64,000 nucleotides of DNA, taken from contig CAJNYU010002627.1 of NCBI GenBank assembly GCA_905331475.1, positions 1,770 to 65,769 on the forward strand. Direction: 5' to 3'. The translations under genes and the position numbers were made by a program. Below are positions 25,601 to 36,239 of this stretch, one piece after another. This DNA is from Rotaria socialis. Lineage: Eukaryota > Rotifera > Eurotatoria > Philodinida > Philodinidae. Position 1 is the stretch's first letter. Every line of letters starts with the position of its first letter. The notes beneath the pieces were generated by a model. The model had not been told where the DNA came from. It did no database searches and saw only the letters and a list, made by a program, of their open reading frames with translations.

Positions 25601-27043
25601 AAATCAATAGCAACAACATATAATAATATGGGACTTACATATAACCGAATGAAAAAGTATTTAGAAGCTATTTCATCATTTAAAAAAGCATCAACTATAC
25701 AAGAAAACTTATCCTCACCGGATCAGCATGAATTAGCTAACAGCTATTTTAATATTGGTCTAACGTATTACGAGATGAATGACTATAAAAATGCTGTTTT
25801 ATATTATGAAAAAGCATGCGCAATTCGTGAAAACTATCCTCCTAAGGAACAATCTACATTAGCAATTACGTACAATAATATTGCCGTGGCCTATAAATCT
25901 ATGGGAGAAAATGCAAATGCTCTAAGATTTTATCAGAAGACACTTTTTATTTTTGACAAGAATCCAAATACGACCAATTTATCAGTAGCTAACATTTATA
26001 GTAGTATTGCATCAATTTATCATTCAATGGAAAATTACGAACAGACAATCATTTATTACAAAAAATCAATTGTAGAAGAAGAAAGTAAAGTGCCAAACAG
26101 CGATTCATCTATAGGAACAAGTTTTAACAATATTGCTATTGCCTATAGATGCTTGGAAAACAATGAACATGCTCTCGAATATTATAAAAAAGCACTTCAT
26201 ATTCTAGAAAAAGTCCAAACCGGTGACAATCGTTCTTCGCTAGCAGGAACCTATAAAAGCATGGCATTCATTTATCATTCGGAGAAAGATTACTCGAAGG
26301 CTATCGACTATTATAAGAAAGCGATAGCAATTGAAGAAATAACGCTTCCTTCAGATGATTCATCTTTAGGAACAACTTACAATAATATTGCCATTGCTTA
26401 TGATTGTACTGCAGATCAACAAAATGCTCTAATATTCCATCGAAAAGCACTTGCTATTAGAGAAAAAACTCTTCCGCAGAATGATCCAGCATTAGCTGCA
26501 TCGTACCAAAGTATTGCAGCGATACATCATTCAATGAAAAATTATTCGGATGCTGTGACCTTTTATCGAAAAGCTTTGACAATAATGCAACAAACACTTT
26601 CATCAGATGATGCCGCCCTAGGAACTATTTACAATAACACTGCTGTATCCTATAATTCCATGGAAGAAAAAAATAATGCTTTGGAATTCTATCAAAAAGC
26701 TGCGGCTATTCGAGAAAACATATCTTCTCCGAACGATTCAACATTAGCTTCCATATATAGCAGTATGGCTGCTATTTATTCATCTATGGATAAGAAAAAA
26801 GATGCTGTTGTATTTTATGAAAAATCTCTCAAAATTCAAGAATCCCTATCATCTCCAAATCACTCGCAAATGTATGTAATTTATTTCAATACAGCACGAA
26901 CATGTGAAGATCTTCGAAATTATGATGTCGCTGTTAAACATGCTGAACGTTCTCTTTTTCATGCTCGTTCTGCTTTCGGTTCGAGTGACGACCGAGTACA
27001 AAATGTTCAAAATTACATTGACACGCTTCGTAGACACCAATAA
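22694..27043 (+). CDS. mono-ADP-ribosyltransferase with long TPR array, predicted lipid-anchored
   Basis: A single uninterrupted exon encodes 1449 residues. The chosen start gives MGCGAS with a good Kozak context; Gly2/Cys3 predict N-myristoylation plus palmitoylation and membrane attachment. Residues about 10-110 are Ser/Thr/Lys/Ala-rich and disordered. An ARTC-like domain (about 330-500) has the R-S-E triad: YRG near residue 384, FLSTS near 410-413 and FEYENE with the ExE glutamates near 462 and 464. From about 515 to the end are roughly 21-22 TPR repeats at 42-residue spacing, with the kinesin-light-chain style A-x-x-YYxKALEI core and NNIG/NNIA turn. ARTs of this class move ADP-ribose from NAD+ to protein side chains, often arginine. 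The TPR superhelix probably selects partners. ART-TPR fusions are a large bdelloid family; the target is unknown. The catalytic residues all appear present. Confidence 0.88.
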   Translation: MGCGASSTSATVANSIASQSDTNNSLEKMPPSSSQNIVTEREPSATPSSNKQRRVPSAESQRSTTKSIRSTASQASKQSRISSAVSTNNAAKRITSASSAATAKLSTGGKKSANPSIYSQSDVNQNLVIIWVDPQLDKNEKLYQDSITKLQRITNLLYKFTDADGCINCLETINDKTIVLIVSDRIGEQLVPLVFDKLQLEYIYIFNPEKHFRISWANKWAKKIKGIFHDMEQIFLGIKIDSGQIGSLTSISILPKKDIEIKTDGSNALDKTFMYTQLLKEILLDMEHGYEAKTTLVEYCRNQYADNDYQLGLIDDFSAEYNNHLAIQWYTKESFLYSMMNRALRSQDIEAIMKMGFFISDLHKQIEECYKEQKSQHRQITVYRGQGILKDDFDQLKNSIGGLLSFNNFLSTSIDVNISVQFATRAAENPKVNGVLFTLNIDPAISSVPFAYLADKSSFEYENEILFSMHTVFRVTDIQHIQDQYWCVVLDLTSDNDQVLKNLTDHFRKEFGEGTALDRLGHLMLRLGEFNQAEEIFDIQLNRAGKKTWRKQAHLNHQLGYVYGHKGEHTTALAYYNKALEMELAHLPEDDSSLAPTYNNIASEYHSMGDNTAALSYYKKALEIEITSHSSDHPLIATTYNNLGSVHSSLGDYAAALDYYMKTLTIREKSLPVNHPDFGIIYNNIGSAHSSLGDDQTALSYYQKTLELQENILPSGHTDLATSYGNIGTIYNSLGDHQKALEYHEKSLDIRKRGLPPYHSNTAMSYNNIGSVHSSMGDYKSALSFFQDSVEILKHSFTEVHISFAQVYDNMGFIYKSMGDEAQALNYYQKVFDIRRNSLGENHPDMAYSYNNLGTMYSSMGEKSKALTYYEKALEIQRKYLSLNHPNLANTYNNIGLTYHAMEDETNALKYCQKALDLLLKLSTKNESSLSTTYNNIGLIYNAKKDYATALSYYEKTLEIQQNVKPTKDKSIATTYNNMGLTYNRMKKYLEAISSFKKASTIQENLSSPDQHELANSYFNIGLTYYEMNDYKNAVLYYEKACAIRENYPPKEQSTLAITYNNIAVAYKSMGENANALRFYQKTLFIFDKNPNTTNLSVANIYSSIASIYHSMENYEQTIIYYKKSIVEEESKVPNSDSSIGTSFNNIAIAYRCLENNEHALEYYKKALHILEKVQTGDNRSSLAGTYKSMAFIYHSEKDYSKAIDYYKKAIAIEEITLPSDDSSLGTTYNNIAIAYDCTADQQNALIFHRKALAIREKTLPQNDPALAASYQSIAAIHHSMKNYSDAVTFYRKALTIMQQTLSSDDAALGTIYNNTAVSYNSMEEKNNALEFYQKAAAIRENISSPNDSTLASIYSSMAAIYSSMDKKKDAVVFYEKSLKIQESLSSPNHSQMYVIYFNTARTCEDLRNYDVAVKHAERSLFHARSAFGSSDDRVQNVQNYIDTLRRHQ

Positions 27044-27815
27044 TCAGTTGACATTTGATTTTCCATTCATAAATAATTAAAAATCAATTACTATAATAAG
27101 TCTCGAGGAGGGAGACTTCAGATTAATATTTGAAATATTTTCATTAAAGCTTCATACTATGAGCATGCTTGTAGAGAATATATCTATGCGATGATAGTTT
27201 AAATGCCGAGGGAAAAATATTTTTGTCCTACTAATTGTTACAAAAAAAGTCAGATTAATTGTATCAATATACAAGTCTAATCAACCAAACATATGGCAGG
27301 ACACGATCGTACCGGTTTCAAAAAAAATAAATGATAGACGATAGCAATATTTCTGCTGAGATTCTTATGTCAATAACTTCTAATTCGTGGAGGGCTTGCT
27401 GTTATTTTCAGCTAAACTAGAAGTCATTTTTTTATTTGAAATAGATTTGTTTGAGTATCAATGTAGATCAATATCCAACAAATAACTATAATGACTATGC
27501 GTTTATTTTCTATAGCCATCATCACCGTAGTCTTTGCTCCGAACATTTTTTTCTGCAGTTATCATTTCCACCAATAAAAATATGTACGTCTCGTGAAATA
27601 CGTCCTAATAAACAAGCTCAGCCTATTCATGTGTCTCGTGTTCTGTTGGGTGAATATAATCTAAAATTCCGTAAGAAACTCCTACGATGGAAAACGTCGA
27701 CCACCACTGTGACCAGCTCATAGAGCTCTATCGGCAGGTTTATCATCTCTCGTTCGAATTCGCGATTAACACTTGAAAAAGTGCTTTCATCAATAGATTT
27801 ATTTAGATAATCGTT
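27044..27815. other. intergenic region with one orphan coding-like stretch
   Basis: At about 27560-27720 (plus strand) there is a short frame with normal codon character (REIRPNKQAQPIHVSRVLLG) after an AG acceptor-like site, ending at a TAG. No family is recognised, and no upstream exon was found. It may be a decayed exon. Confidence 0.3.
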
Positions 27816-28319
27816 CTACAAAAAGACTAAGCTTCGTTTGGATAGAATGAGAATGAGACATAGAAGTGCAGCCGATAAATATGTAGAGAGTGTGGCTGGC
27901 CAGCCAACATCAATAAACACCACTATGAATTTAATATCAATGGCATTGTTAGAGAAAACACTGAACATTGAGCTGTAAATAAATATTACAAGACTTGCAA
28001 GACAATAGTAGACTATGCAGATAATACTGTCAGTGCATTGGACGTTAAACTCCGTAATCAGTTGCATAAAAAGATAATGACACATGAAATAGGCAGTATG
28101 CAAAAAGCCCAACCAACTGTTGAATTGGCGAGTATTAAATGTACAGGAGAGAAACGGGCAAACCAAGTTAATTGTCTTGCGGGTTACTTCTGAAGCCACG
28201 CCAACAAAAAGCAGTCCTGTGAATTGATTAATCACGGTGCGATAAAAAACATGTTGTAATCGATACAACAAATATGCTAGACGTGGTAGTCGAGGAATAT
28301 AATAAATTGATTGCGCCGG
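27816..28319 (-). CDS. hydrophobic multi-pass ORF, possibly the 3' exon of the F-box gene
   Basis: This frame of about 167 codons has several predicted membrane-spanning segments (LLFVGVASE, FLHTAYFMCHYLF, SIICIVYYCLASLVIF, IKFIVVFIDVGWPA, ALLCLILIL) and no close Met at its start. Immediately upstream on the minus strand is an AG acceptor (TTCTAATAG). The neighbouring F-box gene has a CAG|GCAAGT donor 66 bases away. Splicing the two with this GC-AG intron keeps the frame exactly. The stretch could therefore be the C-terminal membrane domain of that protein, or a separate partial gene. No family is recognised. Confidence 0.4.
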   Translation of the reverse strand, partial: PAQSIYYIPRLPRLAYLLYRLQHVFYRTVINQFTGLLFVGVASEVTRKTINLVCPFLSCTFNTRQFNSWLGFLHTAYFMCHYLFMQLITEFNVQCTDSIICIVYYCLASLVIFIYSSMFSVFSNNAIDIKFIVVFIDVGWPATLSTYLSAALLCLILILSKRSLVFL

Positions 28320-28364
28320 CTATTAGAAGTCATTCAAGATCATAAAAAGAAATAAGAATAGTTG

Positions 28365-30107
28365 TTAGTATTGGGAAAGACTTGCCTGATCCCCGATCCA
28401 AATACTACAATATGCCTTTCTTTCACCCAAGTCAATAATTCGACATTCAAATGTACCATTCGCTAAAGAGCATGAACCATTCACTAGCATATTTGGTTTA
28501 CGCATTAATCGATGATTTATAGTTTCATTCATCGAAAGAGATAAGTAAAAAGATGCATTGGACAGGTATTTGAATCCATCTATCCAACAGCCAATGTGTC
28601 TAATCGACGTCTGATCGAATACATGTAATTGTTTCACATGCGTAAATATACGGCATAGTTCTTTAATAGAAGACATATTTCTGACATGTGACATGTACTT
28701 ACTACCAATTATTTGAAGCGTTCGAACTTGTTTAATCGGTTGCATGTCTCGGATTCTTCGAAGATCATTATTAATATTTTCAGAAATACCAAAATAGAGC
28801 GATATTTTATCGACCCGAGGCATGACGGTCGGAATTTGCAAAATAATCGACAGACTCTCACGACCGTAGAGAATCAATTCTCGTACTCGACTTAGATCAA
28901 TCATAGTTTGAATAGTTGTCAATCGAATTGCTAGTTCCAATCTCAATGTCGTAACATGAGCGAAACGATGTACATCGTCGATTTCAGCATTAGGCAGTCC
29001 AAGGCTATCTACATGTTCATAAAATAGCTCATCATTGGGTGTGGTCGAATGAACAGGTGTATGAAAAGGAAGAGTAATGCATCTGCCAACAAAATGTGGC
29101 ACCGAGAAAAGACGACCATGTATATAGGCGACAAACCATCGTTTTCTTTCAATCCAAAATGGAGTACGAAAAGTTTCAAGAATTTGCTCGATTTGATTAA
29201 TTTCAAGTTTAAAATTGAAATTGAACGTAAGAAGATCCATCGCTAAAATTTCCCATCGGCGTCCATCGATAATACTCGTATGAGCTTGTCCATCTAATAC
29301 TAGATGTCGAAGACGAGGTAATTTCGAGAGAAAGAATTCAAACGTATTCATTGACAAGACTAGAATAGATCACATATATACGATGTGTTTATGAATCGTT
29401 CGCGTCTTACTCAAATTATTGCCAGTTGGAACAAAAGCGCTGTTTTCGTCGTCAATTTTCAGCATGAGACTTGTCAATTGAGGTAGAACAGGAAAATATT
29501 TTAAGCTTGCAGCCGCACCCGTCAGTTGTATATTGAGTGACTTAAGTTGTAGTGCTCGAGTAAAAATATTTTCAAGGTCATGAAAAGAACAGTTTGAGAT
29601 TGTTAATTGTTGAAGGTGTGATAATGGTATGCACTTCAAGCGATTTTCTACTGTATAATTTATGAGACAATCACTACGTTCATAGATTCGACCAGAAAAT
29701 GGCGTATTTACTAATTTCAGCGAATTTAGACGTTCAAGTTTGTTTAAATTTGAAAGAATATGTTGCAACCAACTGGTTTGAACATCAGGCAATGTTAATG
29801 ATCGTAGACGAGTAAATTGCTCGATTTGAAATTGCGAAAGGAAAATTTTGATTTGACAAGGCGTATCATCGTCATCGAAAAGTTTAAGAGAAACGACTTG
29901 ATCTGGACGAATTCGCCGGCATACAAGATCAAAATGACGCTTGAGAATTGATTTAAAATCAATTCGATAGTCCGAGTAAGTAACTAATGCAGCGTCGACA
30001 AATGGAGACGCACTCGAAAAGGTGAGAAGAATTTCATGTGCAAGAAAATAACTAAAAATTGCATATAAAATTTCGACTGGAAAAGCGTCAAGAAAGCAAC
30101 GTGACAT
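28365..30107 (-). CDS. F-box protein with leucine-rich-like C-terminus
   Basis: Exon 1 (30107-29411) begins MSRCFLDAFPVEILYAIFSYF, an F-box (LPxEILxxIFxYL pattern) that would bind SKP1 in an SCF ubiquitin ligase. It continues with irregular leucine-rich segments (LRSLTLPDVQTSWL, LNSLKLVNTPF, LQQLTISNCSF, LKSLNIQL) that would bind a substrate. A 51-base intron joins exon 2 (FLSKLPRLRHLVLDG...). If read through, exon 2 ends in a TAA at 28365-28367 (about 560 residues). A GC-AG donor 19 bases before this would instead splice to the hydrophobic frame at 28319. F-box/LRR-like genes of this layout are a large bdelloid family; targets are unknown. Frame and splice phases are consistent throughout. 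Confidence 0.8.
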
Positions 30108-31268
30108 GATGGTAAACTGTAAAGCAAATAGTAAAACATCTTACTCTAGTCAGCGACAGTATAGATAATTTTCTGTTTGTTACACTTATCTTTTTCAAGA
30201 TGATGAAGCAAATCTATTGCGTTCGGTAAATTAGAGTGATTTTATTTCAAAGTGCTGAGCGTCTTTTTGGATATATATATATATATGAATGATGATTTGA
30301 TAGATAGAAAAGTTTTTAGATAAGAAACTTGCGTGTTACTTACGCATCATTCATGTTCAATCTAACACAGTCATATGGACAATATATAAAAATGCGTCAA
30401 ACTTGATTTAAGTTCGTTGGATTTTAACTTGAAAAAGACAAAATTAAAATATCGATAGGTGCCTCTTTGGAATGTTAGTTTTTTCATTTTCTCACTTTTG
30501 TTAAGCTTCGTTTATTTATTTTTTTTTTGAAAGCCTGTAATTCGTATTTTTCTCAAGTATAGGAGCGAAAATGGATTTCTTTTTTGTCATGCAGTACAAT
30601 ATTCATGTCTAATAATTATTTTAGATTTATAGATGAATCCACCAGTTCAAAAGTTAAGACGCCGATCGACTTTTGTACAGCTTGAAAAGTTATTTGAAAA
30701 AAAAGTATTATCTCTCGCTATGCTATCAAAATTTAGCTTCATATGGAATAAGAGTTTTATTTCAGTCAAAGGTAGTAGGCACTCTGAAGTAACTTATTAT
30801 TCACGTTAATGTGACTGTTGCAAAGAAAAACAAACAAAATGTCGCAACACGTAGTAAAGTAGCGAGAAAAATAATAAGGAGATTTTTAAATTACAGGTTC
30901 TTGTATAATACACAAATGAAAGAAAAGAACAAAAGCAACCTCATTTCTGATATATATATATATATATATATCCAATCAATAGGCAAACTAACACAGATAA
31001 AATAAAAGAACTGTACACGGATATATTTCATGCCTGATATGATGGTCGTATTTCTCTTTGCGTTCTTGTTTAAATGATGAAGGTGAGGAAATGTGCTGTT
31101 CAGAAAATAGTAATAGATTTAAAAAAACACCGCGAAGACAAATAACCTGTAGTATAGAAATGCTGCTAACAAATATATATATATGCATTTCGAAATAAAA
31201 ATTTAAAAAAATGAGAGACACAAAGAAAACTCATATTGACAATGTTTTATACACAGATATTTTTTATT
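30108..31268. other. intergenic region with (TA)n tracts
   Basis: AT-rich, with TA dinucleotide runs near 30270-30286, 30950-30971 and 31172-31184. It separates the F-box gene 5' end from the RANBP9 gene 3' end, both on the minus strand. No gene is recognised. Confidence 0.55.
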
Positions 31269-34200
31269 TTATCGTACATATTTGTTCAATTCAATGAAGG
31301 CACAATCCGGTATATTGTTCTTATGCATTAATTTGTCACATTCATTTAAATAGCCAACAAGTACTTCGAGCGCCGGATGTCTAGGCATGTCGTGTGCTTC
31401 TGCAAAATAATATTTATTAAAAATAAAAATAAAAGTAGATCAAATCATTTACCAAGAATGGCACTATTCAATACACTGGAAATAGATTCACGTTGCGATG
31501 GTTCTAATAGTTGAGCAAGTGGCGATATTCTAGGATCAGGATATGCTAATAAACTGAATGCATCCTGCAACAAATTCAAATAACCAATAAAAACGAAATG
31601 AATGGTGCAAATCAACTCGCTATTTAATGTGATATTGAAAAAAGCCGAAAAGACTTCCCCTTATACTGAATTTTACATACAATTTAAAGTATGTAGGGAA
31701 AAATCGAATAACCTAATGACGATCCGACGGTTTCAACCGAAGATGGCTCAGTTCAAGTACAAAGTGCAAAAATATCTCACTCGCACATTCTTTTACAAGG
31801 TTTTGTTTTCTATCAGTACAATCGGAACTCAAAGAATTTGTTACGGCAGTGATAGATACTATTGCAATTCGGATATGTTTGATTTTTGTATGACAATGAT
31901 TTATAATCCTTCAATAGGAATATATCAAGAATGCATTATTCATGCCAGTGAAATAATTGTACGTTTTTCTTCTTATTTTCTTCAGAGTTAGTCTCATCGT
32001 ATCCATCTATATTAATATATAATTTATCTCAAAATACCTGTAGTATTTTATCATGTTGTAGATTTTCTCCATATTCAATATTTAATTGTTGTTTGAGTGT
32101 ATGTAATTCTCTGCCAAACTGAAGAATTTTAATAAGAATTTCATCATCTTTTTTCTGTACATCCGATGAAGTATCTTCCACATGCATTGTATGATTTGAC
32201 TCACTAATGCCATCACATTCCATAGTATCGAGATTTTCTGTTGATTTTGTTAAATATCCATTACTGATTGAAGTTTTATCAGTAGTCAAATTATTACTGT
32301 CATCATCTAATAGTGAATGGCCATTAGAAATTTGATTTATAGAACAAGAAGAGGAGGAACTGGAGGATACTGTTTCGTGATTGCTAAAACCATTTGTTAT
32401 ACTATTACCATTCAATTCGTCATCCACATCCATATGATGAGATGGTAATGAATTTACTGTTGTATACGCTTCTAACATATCCAAAAAACAGAAAATTTAT
32501 TAAAAAATTGATTGAATAAATTTACCTTGAGATAATTCATTATTAGTAGCATTACTATGTTGTTGTACATCTGAATTCGTTGTTTGATTAGATTCAGATT
32601 TATATGGACTATTGGAACGAGAACGTAGAGATGTATTCGATTTAGATAGAGGTATTGATGGACAATCATTTGCTGTTGTTGTCGTCATAGTAGACGATGC
32701 ATTTCTATTGGTTAATAAACTGTTCAATTGATTTTTATGATTTAATAATGAAGAAATTTTTGTCTGAGAAGATGTGGACGGTTTTGAAATTTCGCTGTCA
32801 GTTCCATTTATCATTTCAATAAATTGACGAACTTTGAGTACAAATAGAAGATTTTTATTATTGAGCAGTGTGGGGAAAAGTTCTTTTGTTTTTTCGATTG
32901 CATCCATTGTATGACCTTCGAGAATTAAATTTTGAATAACTAAAACAAGGAAAATATTTTCATAAATGATTAAATATGGAAATCATTTTTTACATTATTA
33001 TTCTTTTACTTACGTTGTCTATTACGCATAGAATTAAGTTCATCAGCATGGACATTTTCAGCGTTTTTATTAAATTGTTCAGCTGTAGCACAATAACCAT
33101 AATGAACGAGATATGTTGAAACAATACGACGTAATTGAATTTGATGCAATAGTTCGCCTTCTTTCAATGTACACTCTACTATTGCTCGACGAGTTTTATC
33201 TCGATATTCCTTTAAAAAAAAGTATATTGTCTTTCAAATTGAATTATTATATTGTTTTACTTACATCCATGTACTTGTCTATATCAAATTTAAATGGACT
33301 AAGGCCAAAATTTGCTTCGATGGCTTCAAGGGGAGTTTGTAATCCTACTGTAGGATAGACCTCCGCCTAAAAACAAAGAATCGTCAATGCAGTTGCTTTT
33401 GCAATTAAAATGAATGCGGCTGAAAAATAGTGATAGTGAAGTATTTTATGTTGACCATACGATGTCTCGGGAAAATCAAAACAATGTTTTGTGAATATGA
33501 GTTTTGATCTGTACAGTATCTGTAGTGCTCATTTTCTATAGACTAAGAAACAACTACAAATTTCGATCTTCTAATTTTCATTCATTACATTTTTTCTATG
33601 TCAATTCCACACAAAAGAAAATAGATAATTTAATAGTGTTAAAATTACCGGTATGTCTTTGAATGAAGTACCTAAATCAAGAGACATACATATACATAAC
33701 ATGTATTACAAAAACAAAAAAGCCTACCAATATTATAACCGTTAAGAGTATAAAAACAAGAATTTTCAAGAAAATTAACACAACAACCAACAAAATCACC
33801 GGTTGTAAACGTGGGCCCATAGGCAATGCCAGAGCCTGCTGAACAAAATAAATGACCATCATCACCGTGATAACCATAGGAGCCTTTATCCCATCCTGGT
33901 AAACGATTAAGATTTACTTCACTCGTTGATAGACCGACACCCATAAACCTAAAGATAGATAAATAAATGACTAGAAATGATTTCAACATTAAGACACATT
34001 AGAAATATTAAAATTATGGAAAATTTAATTTAGGAAACTAAGATTAGTTTGTACATACCCATCACGACCTTTACTTAGTATTTTTACTTCATAATAATAA
34101 ATTCCAGTAAGCGATGGAATAGGATGATCAGAACGCACACTAGCTGCATCTTTATGTGATTTTCCAGGTCCTAACATTAAAAATTGAATAGAAAATTTTT

Positions 34201-34561
34201 AAATTATATTCATCGTTTTACCTTTATATGCAACAGCAAGATTATTCTGTTGAAGTGCTAAAGATGGTGCTTTTTCTTTTGAATTCCATTTCGATGGTAA
34301 TGGTGTATCTTCAGTTACATGAGGATACAGTTGAGCTAGACGTTCTAAGCCAGTCTTGCTGGTTGATGTTGTAATACGTGATGGTGCTGTTGTCGTTGTT
34401 TTACTTGATTGATCTGTCATTTTTTGATAATATCCTGTTGCTGGTCGTCGTTGATACTGTATAAATAGTTTAAGTGTTATAATAATAAAATAAACTAAAT
34501 TAATAGCAATAACTAGACAACATATAATATATGTGTAATTAGTTGAACAACTTTGATCCAT
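31269..34561 (-). CDS. RANBP9: RANBP9/10 homologue, CTLH (GID) complex subunit
   Basis: About nine exons. The N-terminal part has [16 protein letters not shown] and [12 protein letters not shown], then the SPRY domain ([48 protein letters not shown]), then LisH/CTLH segments ([16 protein letters not shown], [24 protein letters not shown]), a Ser/Asn-rich linker (about 32040-32760), and the CRA end ([51 protein letters not shown]). This is the scaffold that links substrate receptors to the RMND5/MAEA ligase module. The first Met gives an N-terminal hydrophobic segment ([20 protein letters not shown]) not usual in this family. A downstream Met at 34420 (MTDQSSK) would omit it and may be the true start. 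RANBP9 and RANBP10 cannot be told apart here. Confidence 0.92.
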
Positions 34562-36239
34562 ACCATTTTTTACCGATAACTAATAGTCAAATAAATAATA
34601 TAATAGTACTAATTGTAAGATGAAGAACACGCACGCGCATAAACAACGTACAAAAAACAACAACGTAAATCAGCTGACGCGTTCTGTAACACAGCTATGC
34701 AGTAATGTAACAAGATGGCGTACGAATTGCGTCCGGAAGTTTTTTGATCTTCTTTACTGATAAAAGAACTTTTATTAAGCGATTGTATTTAATATTGACT
34801 ATTCGATGAGTTTTTCTATAATCAAAAAACTGAAGTTTTGTATTGATTAAAGTATAATAATAAAAAAACGAACACCTAAATAAATATAAATTTTTGAAGT
34901 TAATACTGAATGCTGTTTAACATTTTCAACTGAAATGTTTCAATGAATAATACATAATCATAATTGAGATCAAGTTAGCTGAACAATAATTGAGTAATTT
35001 TCATGCAAGAATTAATGAAAAGACGTGTATTATTCTTTTCCTCTTTGGAATTCTTTCAATAGAAAACTAAATAGTATGAACAATTGTTACATTAGCTTTA
35101 GAATGAGATAATCCATCTGTTGCAAAGATACAGGATTGAAGATTTTTGTTGAACAACTGATGATCATCGAGAACATTAGTTTATTGCTTCAGTGAAAGTT
35201 TGGATGTACAAATGAATTTATCCCAAGTCCATAATAATGAGATTTGATCAGGAATCCTATATTATTTATCACATTTAGCAATATTTTCTTGCAGGGAACA
35301 ATGCCTCAAAGGGACAACTTTGACCCTGTAATTTTACAAAGAATATGTTCATTAGACATTTCTGCCGATAGGCTCTGATCAGTGGAGAAAAGGACAATGT
35401 GATCGATATGAATGTATTAGATTTTGATTGATATGGGGATGTCTTTTAAAATTTCCCAGGAACAAGAAATTACTCTTTGCAGCTATATTATTTTCATCGA
35501 AAATCTTCACAATTATTATCATTACTCTTTTTTTCATAGCTACTTCCCATAAATCTATTCTACTTGGTTTGATTTCAAACCATGACCGAATGCAAACGTT
35601 GATGATATGCATTGGTTTTCAAAGAGAACATAATGAAGAATGGCCCATGGTATCCAATTTTTAAAAAATTATTGTCAGAAACATCAGTTTTTAGTTCTAT
35701 AATTTCATTGAAACCAATACTTTTTCAGTGCACCCACTTAGCGCTTTTACTTTTATATAATAATAGCAAAAGCAAAAGGCTGTCGAACGTCTATCGATGT
35801 TATGGCTATCATAGTTATTTTCAATTACATGTTTCACAAGAGCATAAATATATTTTGTTCATATATTCTTATCATTTTAATATTCTTTTTAGTTTAAAGC
35901 AAAGAGATGAACATAATAGAGACGTTGATGATGCTCTGCTAGATGATTATCAATCAGCCATATTAAATTCCAATATTAACTTATATAAAATCAATACCTG
36001 TCTGCGAACAATGAAAGAAATGAAACGAATTATACGAATAAAACTATCCCAATGAATTGTTACACTTAATGCACTCACTTCAAATGAAAGAAATGACCAT
36101 TCATCAGATGACCCAAGATCACACCACGAATGAAGACTTCTGATTAGGGTTCTGTTCACTTCTGCATTTTATTTTACAGACAAGAAAGCGATATTCATCA
36201 GCTGATTCAAGATCACATAAGAAATAAACATCTCTAATA
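34562..36239. other. intergenic region, no firm gene
   Basis: The RANBP9 promoter lies at the left. At about 35893-36055 (plus strand) a frame reading VDDALLDDYQSAILNSN follows a TTTTTAG acceptor-like site and ends at a TGA; it may be a stray exon, but no family or upstream partner is recognised. Confidence 0.4.

Noticed and set aside
31602-31991. Plus-strand 129-codon frame inside RANBP9
   Set aside because: It lies opposite a RANBP9 intron, has no recognisable family, and its composition resembles random AT-rich sequence.
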